Assembly (NCBI GenBank): GCA_005408345.1
Contig: SEMN01000120.1
Location: 930,001-994,000 of the forward strand
DNA length: 64,000 bases
Source of the DNA: Macquaria australasica
Taxonomy: Eukaryota; Chordata; Actinopteri; Centrarchiformes; Percichthyidae
Reading direction: 5' to 3'
Numbering within the stretch: position 1 is the stretch's first letter; the number at the start of each line of letters is the position of its first letter. The notes below the pieces were generated by a model. That model saw only the letters and a list, made by a program, of their open reading frames with translations. It did no database searches and was not told the origin of the DNA. Position numbers and translations under genes: made by a program. Below, piece after piece: positions 49,640 to 62,089 of this stretch.

Positions 49640-52200
49640 CTGAAAGAGACAAAGAGAACAACAACAACAACAACGTGAGACAGAAACATAACATTACACA
49701 AACACAGAAACAAAGCAGTGCAGTGGAGTGCATGAGCAGACATTAGAGGCAGAACACGGCCTCCGTGTAACACTGAGGCAAAGCAATGTAGCAATTTTCC
49801 TAGGCAACCTTTCAGTGTGAGGGTTTCTATTTGAGACGTTTATAATAATGAGATAAAAATAGTCTCCTTCGCCATGCATACAGCGCTGTGCCCTGAGGAA
49901 TGAGAAGGGACATCTTATATTGGCATGTCCTAGAAAAGACACCAGACAGAGAAAGAGAGAGAGAGAGCAGCATCACACAGCTTTGACCCTGAATCCTTCC
50001 ACAGGGCATACATTCACTCTTCTGACACATTACATCTGGGAGGTAGTTGAACATCACACACATATAGACAAAGTACACATGCTACACCGTGTATAGCAGC
50101 CCAGAATGCACCTCGTGTGTAAACATGGAATTGTGTAATTGCCACCATTATTATTATCATTTCTGTTATTACATTACCATTATTACTATATATTTGCTTT
50201 CCCTTCTTCTGTCCAGTCTGTTTTTGCTATTTTTTAAAGTGTGTATATAGTATGTTTTGTTTTAATCAGTCTATTTTTGTCATTTTGCACCAATAACAAA
50301 AAAGAAAAGAAAAAATACAGACTTGAAAATCAAATTTCTCCATTAAATTTGTTTTCTGATTAAATTTGAGAGAAAAATACAGTGACACAACAATACACTT
50401 GTGTTTTTACAGCTACAGATGTCCTTTAATGATGTGGTTTAATCACCTAATACTTTGTGAACCCTCCAGAATACAGTTCCTGCTGGATCTCCTCCAGCGT
50501 TTAAGGTGATTTATATTTATTTGTTTGACGTCTGGTCGATATCTTACCACCATGGTTAAAACAGAGGAGACTGCGAGACGCTATATTGGTATTGAACTCT
50601 GTTTGAAGCCTAATCCATTCTGCACACATGACTAATGGCTTTCCCTTGACAGAGAGCTCTTCATTGCACTGCAACAACCAATATGACAACGCAATATATT
50701 GTAGGTGCCTGATGATGATGATGATGTTCCTACTCTGACATAGTTTCTTGCTCTTAACAATTAAATGCAGCTCAACAGTGCAAAACTCTATTATGGCTTT
50801 TAATTAAAATGATAAAGAGTTTTATAAAATGTTGTTTAGAGCAGTGTATTAATTGATTGATTCTTAGTATGCATGGTCCAAATAAGCTGAGTCTGCACTC
50901 TACAGTCTTTTGTTCAAATATTACCAGCGTCCTCCGTGCTACATCCTTCAACTTCCTCCTGCAGTCAAGTGCAAACTAATTCCTGCAACATCCTTCATCC
51001 CTGGAATGAGTCATGAAAAATGACTTTCTGCGTTAGGCTAAATTTGAACTGGCATGACCTCACTTTCCTTGTACACAATAGAACAACATAATTGTCCTTG
51101 TGAGAAAAATAAAGATTCCTGAAACTACAATGTCAGCTTATGAAGGGAAAGTTGCAACACACTCTATGTTTTTCACAGGGGGGTCTACTCATCAAAATGT
51201 TATCAGGGGAACATTTGTACCCCTGTGATTGGCTTTGGTTTCAGCTGCAGAACAGGCAATCTATTCCTGCTCAGTCAGTGTTTCTGCAGAACATTGACTG
51301 ATTTAGCCGAGCTGCATTTTATCAAAGACCTTGGTTACTGTCACCAGCCATCACACCAGTCTGCGTAACAGCCGAGGCTTTCAGACACTGGCTATTTCAA
51401 GAGTGCACAACACAAAATACCAAAGAACTCTTTCATGATTTAGCAATTTTACCGTCAGTGTCTGAATCAGCAGCAAAGTATTTTTCTGGTAATTCATCCC
51501 TTTTTTTCCTGAAAAGAGGGCTCCATGGCTCAGAGGATAAAGGATGCAATGTTTCCTGTGCACTCTACTCTCCTATCATACCTACGGGGTTTGATACAAA
51601 TGGAAACTGCCTACTGTTTCTATTTATACGAAAAAACATTTGACTGAACATAGAGGAATACTGAGGGTTTTGCTAATCCAAAAATTGAGTGATAGTGCCC
51701 TAATCCAGACCTAAAGATATCTATCGTTATCTTTAATAACAGTGTCTGATCTATAAGTACAGTGTAGCCAAAGTATCCTTCTATGATCCCTTCTGTATCC
51801 TTCCATCAGTTTATTGACCATCATCATAGCTTCAATCTTGTTAGATAGAGTTTACGTTGGATTCCAAAGCCCATCTTGAATTTGCTTGATTTAAGACCCA
51901 ACAGTTCGAGCCATCTTGTACTCCCTGCAACATCTCCACTGACTCCACATCAGTTGGGATACGACCTCGATAACCCCCTTCTTGAAAATGGGGACATGAC
52001 CCCTTTCTGCCAATCCACACAACACTGGGGAGGCATGTTAGCCACCCTGACAACCTGCCCAAAAACTCAAGAACCCATACTTGACATCCATAAAGAGATT
52101 AAATTCTCACACTGACCTCTGCTAGGGAAATGGACTCAACCCCCCACAATACCCAGCTCTTCCATCTGTCCAGCAGACATACAGTATCTATTGAAATAAG
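49640..52200 (-). other. pacsin1 5' intron / upstream region, proximal part
   Basis: An AAC run at about 49661-49675, a GA run near 49945-49970, and otherwise unique AT-rich sequence. No exon was recognised. Confidence 0.5.
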
Positions 52201-52204
52201 GAAG

Positions 52205-52560
52205 GTTGTGAAGGAAAAATTTGACATTTTAATACATACGCTTATTCGCTTTCCTCCCAAGAATTAGACCAGGAGATTGATACCACTCTCACGTCTGTAT
52301 GGTAAATATGAAGCTGCGGTCAGTTAGCTTAGCTTAGCACAAAGACTGGGAACAAGGTTAAAAAGCTAGCCTGTCTCTGTTTAAAGGTAACAGTAATGAA
52401 CATGTTATATCTTGTTTGTTTTATCTGTACAAAAACCAAAGTGTAAAAACAACAAGTTTGGGTTTTCTAGTCTTTATGCTAAGTTAAGCTAACCGGCTGC
52501 TGGCTGTAGCTTCATATTAACCGTACAGACATGAGAGTGGTATTGATCTTGAAATATCAA
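52205..52560. mobile_element. Foldback element copy D (right end truncated)
   Basis: Left arm: ACGCTTATTCGCTTTCCTCC, AGATTGATACCACTCTCACG and GTTAGCTTAGCTTAGCAC. Right arm: TAGTCTTTATGCTAAGTTAA, GTACAGACATGAGAGTGG. The terminal part of the right arm is missing. Confidence 0.7.
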
Positions 52561-54107
52561 TGGCAAATCCCCCAGTTGAACTCATCATTGGGGATGAAAT
52601 TCTTTTGGCAGTTGGATGTGGTGTGATGTGTTGCGCTCTACCGTATATGCCAATCAATAATATGCTCATAATAAGACCCACTGATGATATGTGAAGGTTT
52701 AGGTAACTTAAACAAATTGGCTCATACTCGTTTTACTCTTTTCTTAGGGACTTGTGTATAATCTGTATGCATTTACTAAACATGAACAATTCCAAAAAGC
52801 CAAAATTTGCTGCTGTGGTACTTTGATGACAACAGTGCTTCCACTTGGTGAGATTAGTCGGAGGCTCTCCCTTCAGTAAATACAGACATGACCATAAAAA
52901 TAGCATATCGGCCTCAAATCCATACCTTAAGGATAAAAAATATATTTAGTTCAAGACTTTTGTAAAGAAAAAAAAAGCCGTATGACATAAAAACTCGGCT
53001 ATGTGATGCAAGAGGGCCCCATGCGGCTAAGCAGCCCTAAAGTAGCATGTCTTAATCTCAGCAACAAACAAACACCATTGGACCAGCTACATGTCCATCA
53101 GTCGAGCCCTCCAATTCGCTTCTGCATCCGTGACTACAACACCTACTGACATCAAAGCCAGTTAAGCTCCGGCACAATGCCAGAATCCCGGCTCATAACA
53201 AAACCAATGTGTCTAGAAGATTAGTTTAACCAAGCCTCACACACTTAAACCAACATAGCACTTGATGTTTAGAAAGCATTTGGATTAACACGATAATTCC
53301 CAGATAGCGGTCCACACATTTTCTTACACAGACAATCTCAAACTAGACAGTAGTCAAAAAATTCTACAGCGTGGATTATTACATGTACATGTTTATGAAG
53401 GTGAAAGGACAATGGGGCGAGAGCTGAAGAAGCTTTCAAATTCTCAAAGCGCAAAGATGATTTACTACTAGTGTGGTACTGACATCCATATTGGCGCACA
53501 GTTTGTTATATTTAAGGACAGCGTGGACATGAAAGTCATCAGCCTAAGCTCACAGTTTCGGTCCATTGTGGGAGATTGTCGTGTGTCCCTTGAGATGGAT
53601 AAAGGTGGGGGGTGAGAGTGGTAAGCATTGTGGAGAGGGGCTTATTCTACAGTTATTGAGGTCAATCCACCTCACTGACTGTGAACACACCTCCCATTAC
53701 CCAGTGTGAGGAAGTCATAGTAAAGACGGAGTACTGTTTCTAATATTACTCATGTTTCAGCAAAACAAATTTAATATAAATGGGACAGAATAACATAATA
53801 TGCCTGTATATAATGCAAAGAAACACCCAAAATATTACATATATAAGTAAAATATAAAAATAACAGCTGGTCTGTGCAAGACACATTTTGTCCATTTGGA
53901 TGTATCTTTCAGTTTGAAACTGTTAACATCCCACTCACTGAACAAAACACTGGCTGATGTCAAAGTAATCCCTTCAGTAATTTCAAGTCTTTCAGGAGTC
54001 TGCGGTGATTGCAGAGGCGGTATTGCTGTCTGAAGCTGACGAAATACTACAAATCAAACTTTTGCACATTTTTAAGTAGCTGAACATTATTCTGCACATT
54101 CACTTAC
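52561..54107 (-). other. pacsin1 upstream region without recognised features
   Basis: No exon, RNA gene or known repeat was recognised. Confidence 0.5.
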
Positions 54108-54190
54108 CATGGTTGGCTCCATCATTGAAAAAGAACAAAAGAAAAAATAATCCCCGAAATTTGAAATCCTTGAAACTCCTTAAAACGACT
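54108..54190 (-). other. pacsin1: Candidate non-coding first exon of pacsin1 (form 1)
   Basis: Ends at a strong donor, ACCATG then GTAAGTG, with TATAAAGG at 54220-54213 about 30 bp before the expected start. Spliced to 49639 it adds an in-frame ATG to the upstream ORF. There is no transcript evidence. Confidence 0.4.
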
Positions 54191-54212
54191 TGTGGGTGTG
54201 TGAATTTGTAGT

Positions 54213-54220
54213 CCTTTATA
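54213..54220 (-). promoter_or_regulatory. pacsin1: Candidate TATA box (TATAAAGG)
   Basis: On the minus strand CAACTATAAAGGACTAC lies about 105 bp upstream of a strong splice donor, at a spacing that suits a short first exon. Confidence 0.35.
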
Positions 54221-55650
54221 GTTGGTACTTTAAATGGTTAAGGATGTGTTGCAAGTTTTTATTTTTGCAGCTTTGACCTCTGTGGCCAAAGTGAACCCAG
54301 AGAGGACGATAAGTCTGACCAAACCAGCATGTCTCAGAGGCTGAGGGATAATCCTGCAGTGTGCCACTTGAATAGCTTTAGAGGGGGAGGGAGCTAGCGA
54401 GGAAGAAGAGCAAAGAAGCGGATAGGACGAGTGAGACAGAGAGACAAAAAGTGGAGAGAGGAATGTGATGTTGATACAAATCTGTAATTATGACATTATA
54501 TACTGACAAGATAGCTTAGCTTGTTTCTGCATAGGGGCATTAGAGTTGAGAGTGGTGAGAGTGGTGGTGACAGAGAGGGTATAGATGAGGAGTTCAGTTT
54601 CATCACCAATGCACTGCTGGCACATACAGCACTGCACAGCAACATGACACAGCTAAATGCTGCAGGTACCTGATGAACATGAATGCTTTTAAGAGATCCA
54701 GGTGAGACGAATGTCCCTGACAAAGTCAGAAGGTCCAGTGTTGACAAGCCTTTTAAAGCACTGAATGGGAACCACAACAAACATGTAAGCTTTTTACAGT
54801 AAGAAGATTTCAGAGAGATGAACTTCCTTTACCCCAGCACACTACCAATCCTGACTGATTAGACAACAGCAATTCAAAGACAAAGAATTTAGTGATTTAT
54901 TTTTCTCTCTAGTAATGTAAGCAAACCAACAATGGCTGCACCTTAAAATGTATGTGGCATGTCAAACATTTTGAGAAGTAACCCTACTAAAAGCCCACAG
55001 CTGATGTTTTGATATACGGTTGTTTTACAATGCATTCTGGTTGTCTGTGGATTCTGTTTGATAAGTACAGCATGCCTTCCTCTTGTACTGACTGAGTAAA
55101 AAGGGACACACAAGGAGAGAGACAGAGGGAGGTCTTTCATTGAGACATGAGCAAGGAGAGAGTGACAGAGAGGAACAGTGGCAGGGAGGAGAAGAGGAGG
55201 GGGAGGCGAGATGAAGATTGAGGTGGAGGCAGGGAGGGATGTGACAGGAGAGAGGTGAGGGAGAAGAGGAGGGACGGTGTGCGGCGAGCTCAGGACGTAG
55301 CATGGAGCCGATCAGACAGCCAGACTGTTCCTGAGTGGAATAGAGAGAGCTGTAGGGCCAGAGCGGCAGCTGAACACATCAGGACAGAGATGTGATTCAT
55401 CTCGCGGTGCAGCATGGAATAAGCAGGCTGTTGGATGTTGCCAGGAGACAGAGCTGCCTTGTGCAGACTTCACACACGCCGAACAGCCGAAGCCGTCATT
55501 AAGCCGGCCATGTGACCGATGCTTTAGACAGGAGCAAGAAGGCTGGTTCGGCGATGCAGTGTCAGCTGTCCATCCCACAGTCGACTAGAGGGACGTCCTC
55601 GAGTATGGACGTGCACCAACACACCCATGAGAGTGACTTGTGAAGTGTGA
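54221..55650. other. Purine-rich and CpG-bearing region upstream of pacsin1
   Basis: Holds a purine-rich tract (about 55100-55290, GAGA, GGAGG and GGGAGG units) and then a CpG-bearing stretch (55270-55610: GCGGCGAGCTC, CCGAACAGCCGAAGCC, AAGCCGGCCATG). It may be a promoter or enhancer; there is no clear exon. Confidence 0.35.
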
Positions 55651-55659
55651 GTGCATACT

Positions 55660-55715
55660 GAACCAAAATGATTATGATTTGGCGCTATATAAATAAAACT
55701 GAATTTAATTGAATT
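55660..55715 (+). mobile_element. SINE/LINE 3' tail (TTTGGCGCTATATAAATAAA)
   Basis: The words TTTGGCGCTATATAAATAAA and CTGAATTTAATTGAATTGAA are the classic 3' tail of a widespread fish retroposon. Confidence 0.7.
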
Positions 55716-56219
55716 GAAAAAGAAAGTACTGAAGAGGAGAGTCTCATTCAAAAAAAGACACAGTAACAGAGCTGAATAAAAAGAGGCAGAGCAGTAGAGA
55801 CAGAGATAGAGGGGAAGTGAAGGGAAACCAGTGAGGGCGGAGGGTGAGGGGTGGTCTTGTGTTGTATTTATCAGCTGAACATGTAGCGCTGTGAGCCCTG
55901 TTCACTGCTCGCTGGGGCATGGAGTAGGAGAGTCAAATCTGAACTGACGTGTTGATCCACACGGGGAGTCTGCAACAGAATTTAGGCCCTCGTCTTCTCT
56001 CTCTCTCCTCCATCAGCTAACAACTAGCCTAGCCAACAGAAGAAAGCCCCTGAAACAGATGTATACGTAGATAGCTGTTTTTTTTATTTATTATTTCTTA
56101 AGAACCATGATGAGCAAAACAAGTAGAAAACAAATAAGAGTCCGTGCTACACATGTGGTTTTCCATCGTAAGGAAATGCTCAATGTAAACAAGAAGAGGC
56201 TCTGTGAGAAGGCATAGTG

Positions 56220-56590
56220 GTGCTTTGAGCTAAATGCTAACACATTTTAGTTTAGCACGTTAGCATGCTAACATTTGCTAATTACCACTGAACACAAAGA
56301 TGGGAATGTCATTAGTTGTGCAGGCATTTGGTCATAAATTAAATTATTGGGAAAATTAAAATTTTGACCTGATGCAAGATGGCAAATTAAGGGATCAGCA
56401 AAGTTATTAAAGTGACAATTCATCCTGGGGAGGGGGCACAAGTGTCTATACCAAATGTCGTGGCAATCAATCCATTAGTTGTCGAGACATTTCCCTACAA
56501 AACAAAAATGTCAACCTGCTGGTGGCGCTAATGGAACTATCAGGAGATCACCAAAGTCATTAGGATTCATCCTCTAAGGACCATGAATGA
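56220..56590 (+). repeat. TTAGCATGCTAACATT-family repeat
   Basis: TTAGCATGCTAACATTTGCT, GGGAATGTCATTAGTTGTGC, AAATTTTGACCTGATG-like sequence, CAATCAATCCATTAGTTGTC and CAAAGTCATTAGGATTCATC match the other copies. Confidence 0.75.
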
Positions 56591-56699
56591 ATTCAAACTT
56601 TTCTCTAATCTTGCTGTTTTGTGAAATAGTTGTGTCGTGTTTTGTGAAGTTTTACCTCTTTGGGCCTCAAACAGTGTGAGGAGTTTAGAGGGGAAATGT

Positions 56700-56846
56700 A
56701 ACTAGATAATAAAGCTGTCAAAGGTAAAAAGTACAATATTTTGCTCTACATTGTAGTGGAGTAGAAGTATCAGCATAAAATGGAAATACTCCATGCATAC
56801 TTGAGTAATTACTTGAGTAAATTTAGTTAGTTACATTCCACCACTG
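56700..56846. mobile_element. Terminal fragment of the CAGTGGTGGAA hAT-like family
   Basis: GTACAATATTTTGCTC, GTAGTGGAGTAGAAGTATC, AAATGGAAATACTCC and the end CATTCCACCACTG. It is the same family as the element at 28302-29228. Confidence 0.65.
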
Positions 56847-56849
56847 CAT

Positions 56850-57860
56850 ACATGAATGGATGAGGGTGGGACTCTGCTACACCCTCAGCTACATGATCCC
56901 ACTGCCTCTTATAACCTGTAGCAAGATGCCACTTTCAATCTGCCTCCAACATCAAACTCATTGGATATTCTGCAAATGAATATGGCTTCATAACAACAGA
57001 GACTCACACTCAGATCTGTAATGTCTCTATTTGATTACACCTGACAGATATTGTAACATAGCAACCCAGTCTAGCTGTGTGGATCACGATTTCAAGCAAA
57101 CAAGCGAAGGATGACTCAGCTATCTGATCGTGAATGTCTCTAGAAGTGCTTTGGGTCGCTGCACAAGAATCAAGTTTCTGCATCATTGTTTGTTCCTTGT
57201 GGGGTGGGTGTTCCTTTCCTTGTGCCCATTTTTAATCAATATCTATTTTGTGTAACTGAGTGAGTCAGACAGGTGTGCTATTGCTCAGCTCCCAGAACAA
57301 TGGACCTCACAATAATTCATCAGCACTGGGATGTAAATAACAAAAAAGACACCAGCATCATTAACATCCAACAGGGAGGTCAGAGATCATGGTCAGTTCC
57401 AGGTCAAATGGAGCTGGTAGGGACCATGCTGCCTGTCATCTGACAGCCTATAAAACAGTCTGTACTCTGGTTCAATCTCCAATATCTGGTTTGATGCAAC
57501 AACTATCCAATGTCAAGAGAGATGAGGTAATGGCCTGGCACTATGAAATGGGTTTGTAGAGTACATGTTGCCAACTGAATGTAAACAAACACTGGGTATG
57601 TACAATGTTTTTGGAAACAGAAATGAAAACTTAATGAAAGAAAGAAACTGAAACTAGTCAAGCTTGTTTCTTAAGCAGTTTATCACAATAATTGATCATA
57701 ATAATATAAATGTCTCTTAAAGAGAATGAGCTAGATAGTGAAACTAATAAGAGACAGAGACTCATTTACACCTTTGGCTGAGAGTGGTGAAAGAGAGTGG
57801 TGAAAAAAGAACTTTGTGGGCCTTATTCAATTATAATAGCCTTTAATAATGTGAAAATAT
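56850..57860. other. Upstream region without recognised features
   Basis: Unique-looking sequence; no exon or repeat recognised. Confidence 0.5.
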
Positions 57861-57869
57861 TATCTGTAC

Positions 57870-58050
57870 CAAAACTTCATGTAAATACATCCAAAAATTG
57901 TTGAGACATTTCACTAAAAAACAAAAATGTCAACTTGCTGGTGGTGCGCGAGGTAAAATCAGTATTCATCATCCTCTGGGGACCATGAATGTACCAAATT
58001 TCATGGAAATCTATCCAATAGCTGTGAAGATAACTCTGGACCAAAGCTAC
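57870..58050 (+). repeat. TTAGCATGCTAACATT-family fragment (3' part)
   Basis: TTGTTGAGACATTTCACTAA, AATGTCAACTTGCTGGTGG, TTTCATGGAAATCTATCCAA and CTGGACCAAAGC match the 3' half of the family. Confidence 0.65.
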
Positions 58051-58549
58051 CTCAATTGTCTTCTTGCACAAGGAAGATTTTCTGTTGGTGGTTATTATGT
58101 TCCTGTAAAGTTCAATACTGCATCGCCTCTGAAATACAATGTAAGGATATCATTTAATAATAGTCATACCTGCTTTAACTAGCAGCAAGAGGCTGAAAAA
58201 CATCCATTATACTCTAATAGAGTAAGAAATAGTATAGTAATAGACAATATAGCTGCTCTCTAACCTTGTTTACAACTATTGCTACAAACTAGGCACTGTG
58301 TAGACACTACTTGAAGCATGACTCTATAACTGCACAGCCTTTTTCAAGTTTATTTAGAGCATTTCAGTTCATAGGACAAATTTGACAACATTTCCAAAAC
58401 AGCTGTCAGAAGCGAACACCAGTGACAGCCCAGTGGGTGGCGTGTGATCGTCCAATCAGGTCAATTTTGGATCAGTTCATCCACTATGGCCTCTGCCTGT
58501 TATCGTCTCTGCTAATGTTCATGGGTACTGATTTTTTTAGCCACACTAA

Positions 58550-58925
58550 TGGCATGGCTATAGGGATGGTAATGTCACTTGGTCGGTTGGTCCTCCACTT
58601 TGGTTCAGACTGAAATATGTCAACAACTATTGGATGGATGGCCATGAAATTTTATACAGATATTAACTTTTCCCCTCAGGATGAATTGTATAAACTTTTT
58701 TGTTATACTTTTCATGCCATCATCAGGTCAAAATTTGTCCAATACTTTGGTTTATGACACTAAATAACTTTGTGTTTAGAGCTTATTAGCAAATGTTAGC
58801 ATGCTAACATGCTAAACTAAGATGGTGAACATGGCAAACATTATACCTGCCAAACATTTAGCTCAAAGCATCACTATACCTAAGTACAGCCTCACAGAGC
58901 CGCTAGCATGACTGTAGACTGTCTT
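58550..58925 (-). repeat. TTAGCATGCTAACATT-family copy, reverse orientation
   Basis: In reverse: GCATGGCTATAGGGATGG, CAACTATTGGATGGATGGCC, TTTCATGCCATCATCAGGTC and AGCAAATGTTAGCATGCTAA. It is inverted relative to copies at 56220 and 60340. Confidence 0.7.
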
Positions 58926-59306
58926 GTTTAGATACAGTCAACACACCAAACTGATGATTTCTTAGAAATAAAGATGAAATAAGACCATTGAAAATGAACT
59001 GTCAAACTGTAAAACTGTCTAGGAGACTCCTGTGTTTCTTGGAGTAATGTGAATTTACAGTGCGAAGACTAATACTGTACCTTATTGAACCATCCATGCC
59101 AGACGCTTTTTAAAGATATATATACCAAAAATCCTTCTTCAAGATCAGATAAACAGTGAGAGATCACAGACAGCTAGAAACAAACAGAGAGAGAGAGACA
59201 GCCAGACAGAGAGACAGGAAAAGACTATTGAATGGATGCCGGCTGGATCTATTCCCAAATTAGTCTGTTAAGCGGAAACATACATTTTACAACAGGCAGC
59301 ACCTAT

Positions 59307-59308
<2 letters not shown>

Positions 59309-59339
<31 letters not shown>
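59309..59339 (+). repeat. (CA)15 microsatellite
   Basis: Uninterrupted CA run. Confidence 0.95.
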
Positions 59340-59343
<4 letters not shown>

Positions 59344-59439
59344 TGCGACTGAGTTGTGATTTAACACAGCGTCCCTAGCGCTGCTGCAGTGGTTATGTAA
59401 CTATCGAGCCTCTTGCCACAAGCCTCCTGGTGACAGTGT

Positions 59440-59700
59440 GGTGAAGACAGGGGGGGAAAAAACACCCGGGGGAGGGCAGAGAGAGAGAGAGAGACGGACA
59501 AGAGAGGCAGAGAAGAGCAGAGGAGGGGGAGACAGACATATTGTGATGGGTGGTGATGAAGGAATGATCTGCAGACATGCAGCAGTGGCTGTGAGATGGA
59601 GCAGAGAGGATGGAGGCTCTGGTTCCAGTCCAGTTTTTCCTGATGTCCAGGCAGACAGAGGGAGCAGAGGAAGGGAGGGAGTAAATGAGCAAGGCAACAG
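59440..59700 (+). other. Purine-rich tract
   Basis: Long G/A-rich stretch with (GA)n and GGGG blocks (GGGGGAAAAAACACC, GAGAGAGAGAGAGACGG, GGAGGGGGAGACAG). The 98-112 aa ORFs on both strands are artefacts of composition. It may form triplex DNA or be an extended promoter. Confidence 0.45.
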
Positions 59701-59750
59701 TCAGTCTAAGAATGTTGCTCTTCAAACACACACGCTTTCCGCCTTCTTAC

Positions 59751-59810
59751 CGTTTAGCTGCCCGATGCTGCGCTGAATACTGATGGGCTGCCTTCAAACG
59801 CACCGCCTGT
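59751..59810 (-). other. pacsin1: Candidate non-coding first exon of pacsin1 (form 2)
   Basis: The minus strand reads GCAGCATCGGGCAGCTAAACG, split by the strong donor GTAAGAAG at 59750. The 5' limit lies before a (CA)n run. There is no coding potential and no transcript evidence. Confidence 0.35.
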
Positions 59811-59813
59811 ACA

Positions 59814-59814
<1 letters not shown>

Positions 59815-59855
<41 letters not shown>
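59815..59855 (+). repeat. (TG)n microsatellite
   Basis: TG run of about 20 units just upstream (minus sense) of the candidate first exon. Confidence 0.95.
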
Positions 59856-59858
<3 letters not shown>

Positions 59859-60339
59859 TTATGAGGTATGCGGAGAGTGGGAGGTGGCGTTTTTGAAAAG
59901 GAAAGAGTGTTACAGATTATTCTAAAAAAAAAAAAAAGGGACATACATCTCAAAATATTTAAAACAAAATCAATGTTTTCCCTTTAAAAATAAATAACAG
60001 GTTTTTAAAATGTTACTGCCCCTATCAACAGCAGAACTTAAACAGCTCCAAGGCTCGTTAGTAACATCTCGTTGGTTCACTTTCTAAAGTAAATGTTACA
60101 CGTGTAACTGATAAATGAAATGCTTTTATAATGATTTTGAAAATCATTTGGAAACTTGATGTTCCCGATGATAAACCTGAATCTTTGCTTTTGTCTGTAC
60201 ATGAGTGGGAAGAGAGGAGGAGCTGCTGACACAGCAAAATCAGAATCTCTCACAATCAGCTGCATTTCACTTTGTCTTTTGAAAAGATGAAAAAAAGATT
60301 CAAATACAATTTTAAAACAAAGGCTAAGAGTCACCATCT

Positions 60340-60760
60340 TGGTTTAGCATGTTAGCATGCTAACATTTGCTAATTAGCACTAAACACAAAGTACAGCTGA
60401 GACTGATGAGAATGTCGTTAGTTTTGCAGGTATTTGGTCATCTAATTCATTGGGTAAATTGATGTTTTGACCTGATGATGGCACAGAGGATCACCAAAAC
60501 TGTTACAATTCATCCTGAGGGGAACATGAATGTTTACACTTAATTTCATGGTTATCCATCCAACAGTCCAAAAGTAATTTTACTAAAAACCCACAAATGT
60601 CAACTTTATGGTGGCACTAGGAGAAAAATCAGGGGATCACCAAAGTCAGTAACATTCATCCTCTGGTGACCATGAATGTCTGTACAAAATGTCATGAACA
60701 ACCGACCAACATTGCCATCCACAGAGCCACAACACTAGCATGGCTATAAGTGTCTATGAA
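60340..60760 (+). repeat. TTAGCATGCTAACATT-family repeat, near full length
   Basis: GTTAGCATGCTAACATTTGC, GATGAGAATGTCGTTAGTTT, GACCTGATGATGGCACAGAG, GTTATCCATCCAACAGTCC and ACTAGCATGGCTATAAG. Confidence 0.75.
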
Positions 60761-60769
60761 TGGGAAATC

Positions 60770-62080
60770 TCATGTTCCTGGACATAGCAACAAGCTATCT
60801 CCCTCAAAATGCAGCTAACAAGCTAACAGGAAACTGAGAGGAGAATACAAGCAACGACACCGGTTTGCCCAGAGATACTTTAACTGAACATCCAGACTAT
60901 AATCATCTTACATCCCTATTTATACCCACCTCTAATACCCAGAGGCCATTTAGGTAGAGTAACTGACTGATTCCACTGTGTGCCCAGTGACAGAGCTGGA
61001 GCCCGAAGACCTGAGACTCAAATCGGACCGGAGTTGCAAAGCTCAAGGGCTTGGACTCACAACTGGACCAGGACTTGTTTATGGTGAGAGTCAACTCACG
61101 GCAAACAAGCATTTTGACTGAAGACACAACTCTGCGCTTAAAAGCAAAACCCTGACCCTGATTTGACCCAGTAAAACCGTCATTAAATAAAGTCAGTGTA
61201 ACTTTTTATTTGCACACATATCATGCTTTGAATTGGCACATACCTGTAGTATTTATTTGAAGCAGTCTGGACAACAGATATTGCCAGTTTGGCTTAAAGA
61301 GTGAGGGATGGATATGCCTAATCATGAGCCAGACAAGTGCTGGTGGATGTTAAATAAAGAAGGAAGGAAAATAAATAAGCCTAGTGTAAATGTCTCTATG
61401 TAAGAATTGGCTAACCAGCCTGGAGGCATAAACAAGCCACTAAGCCTGGGCGACCTCCCCAGCTGGCACGAGGAGGGAGCAGTGATCAACTCTAAATCTG
61501 AGTTTAAGAAATTAGAATATCACTATCCTACTTTCCTAGAATTTTATAGGCCATGCGGCAAAGTGTGGCTGAGTGCAGATAACACGTGAATTAAAGAAAA
61601 GGGTTGGTGTTATTTGATTGCTTGCTCTTTAAACATAATTACTGGCTATGCTACAACCACAACTCTAAATTCTACTTTCCTTTTCCTCAGTGGAGGATTT
61701 TAGATTATTAAACATGTAGTGTATTATCACCTTAAAGACTTGCTATTTGATTCATGACTTTCTCTAAAAAATAATAATAACTGGATAGAGACTTGTTCTA
61801 AATCAAGGCTTTACCTCCCACCAAGACACCTAAAAAAGCTCTGTCCAGTGATTCAATGAATAGGTGATATCTTTTGTGATTATTAAATAATGCCATGTTG
61901 ATATTTAGAAAATGCAGAATCAAATTGGTACATATCGTCCTTAAAGATCCCGTCTAGACCTGTTTTAACATGTATATAAATTGCTCTACATTGATAAATA
62001 TTTGGTATCTGATATGTTCTTTTCACAAAAAAAGTTGAATTATCTTTGAAATTACATCTACTCCTTCATTAGAAATCCAA
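60770..62080. other. Upstream region without recognised features
   Basis: No exon, RNA gene or repeat recognised. Confidence 0.5.
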
Positions 62081-62089
62081 AATCTATGA

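Noticed and set aside
57877..58182. 64-aa minus-strand and 94-aa plus-strand ORFs
   Set aside because: Overlap a TTAGCATGCTAACATT-family fragment; no coding signature.
59393..59776. 98- to 112-aa ORFs on both strands
   Set aside because: Low-complexity purine/pyrimidine tract; Ser/Leu/Pro or Gly/Arg/Glu composition only.
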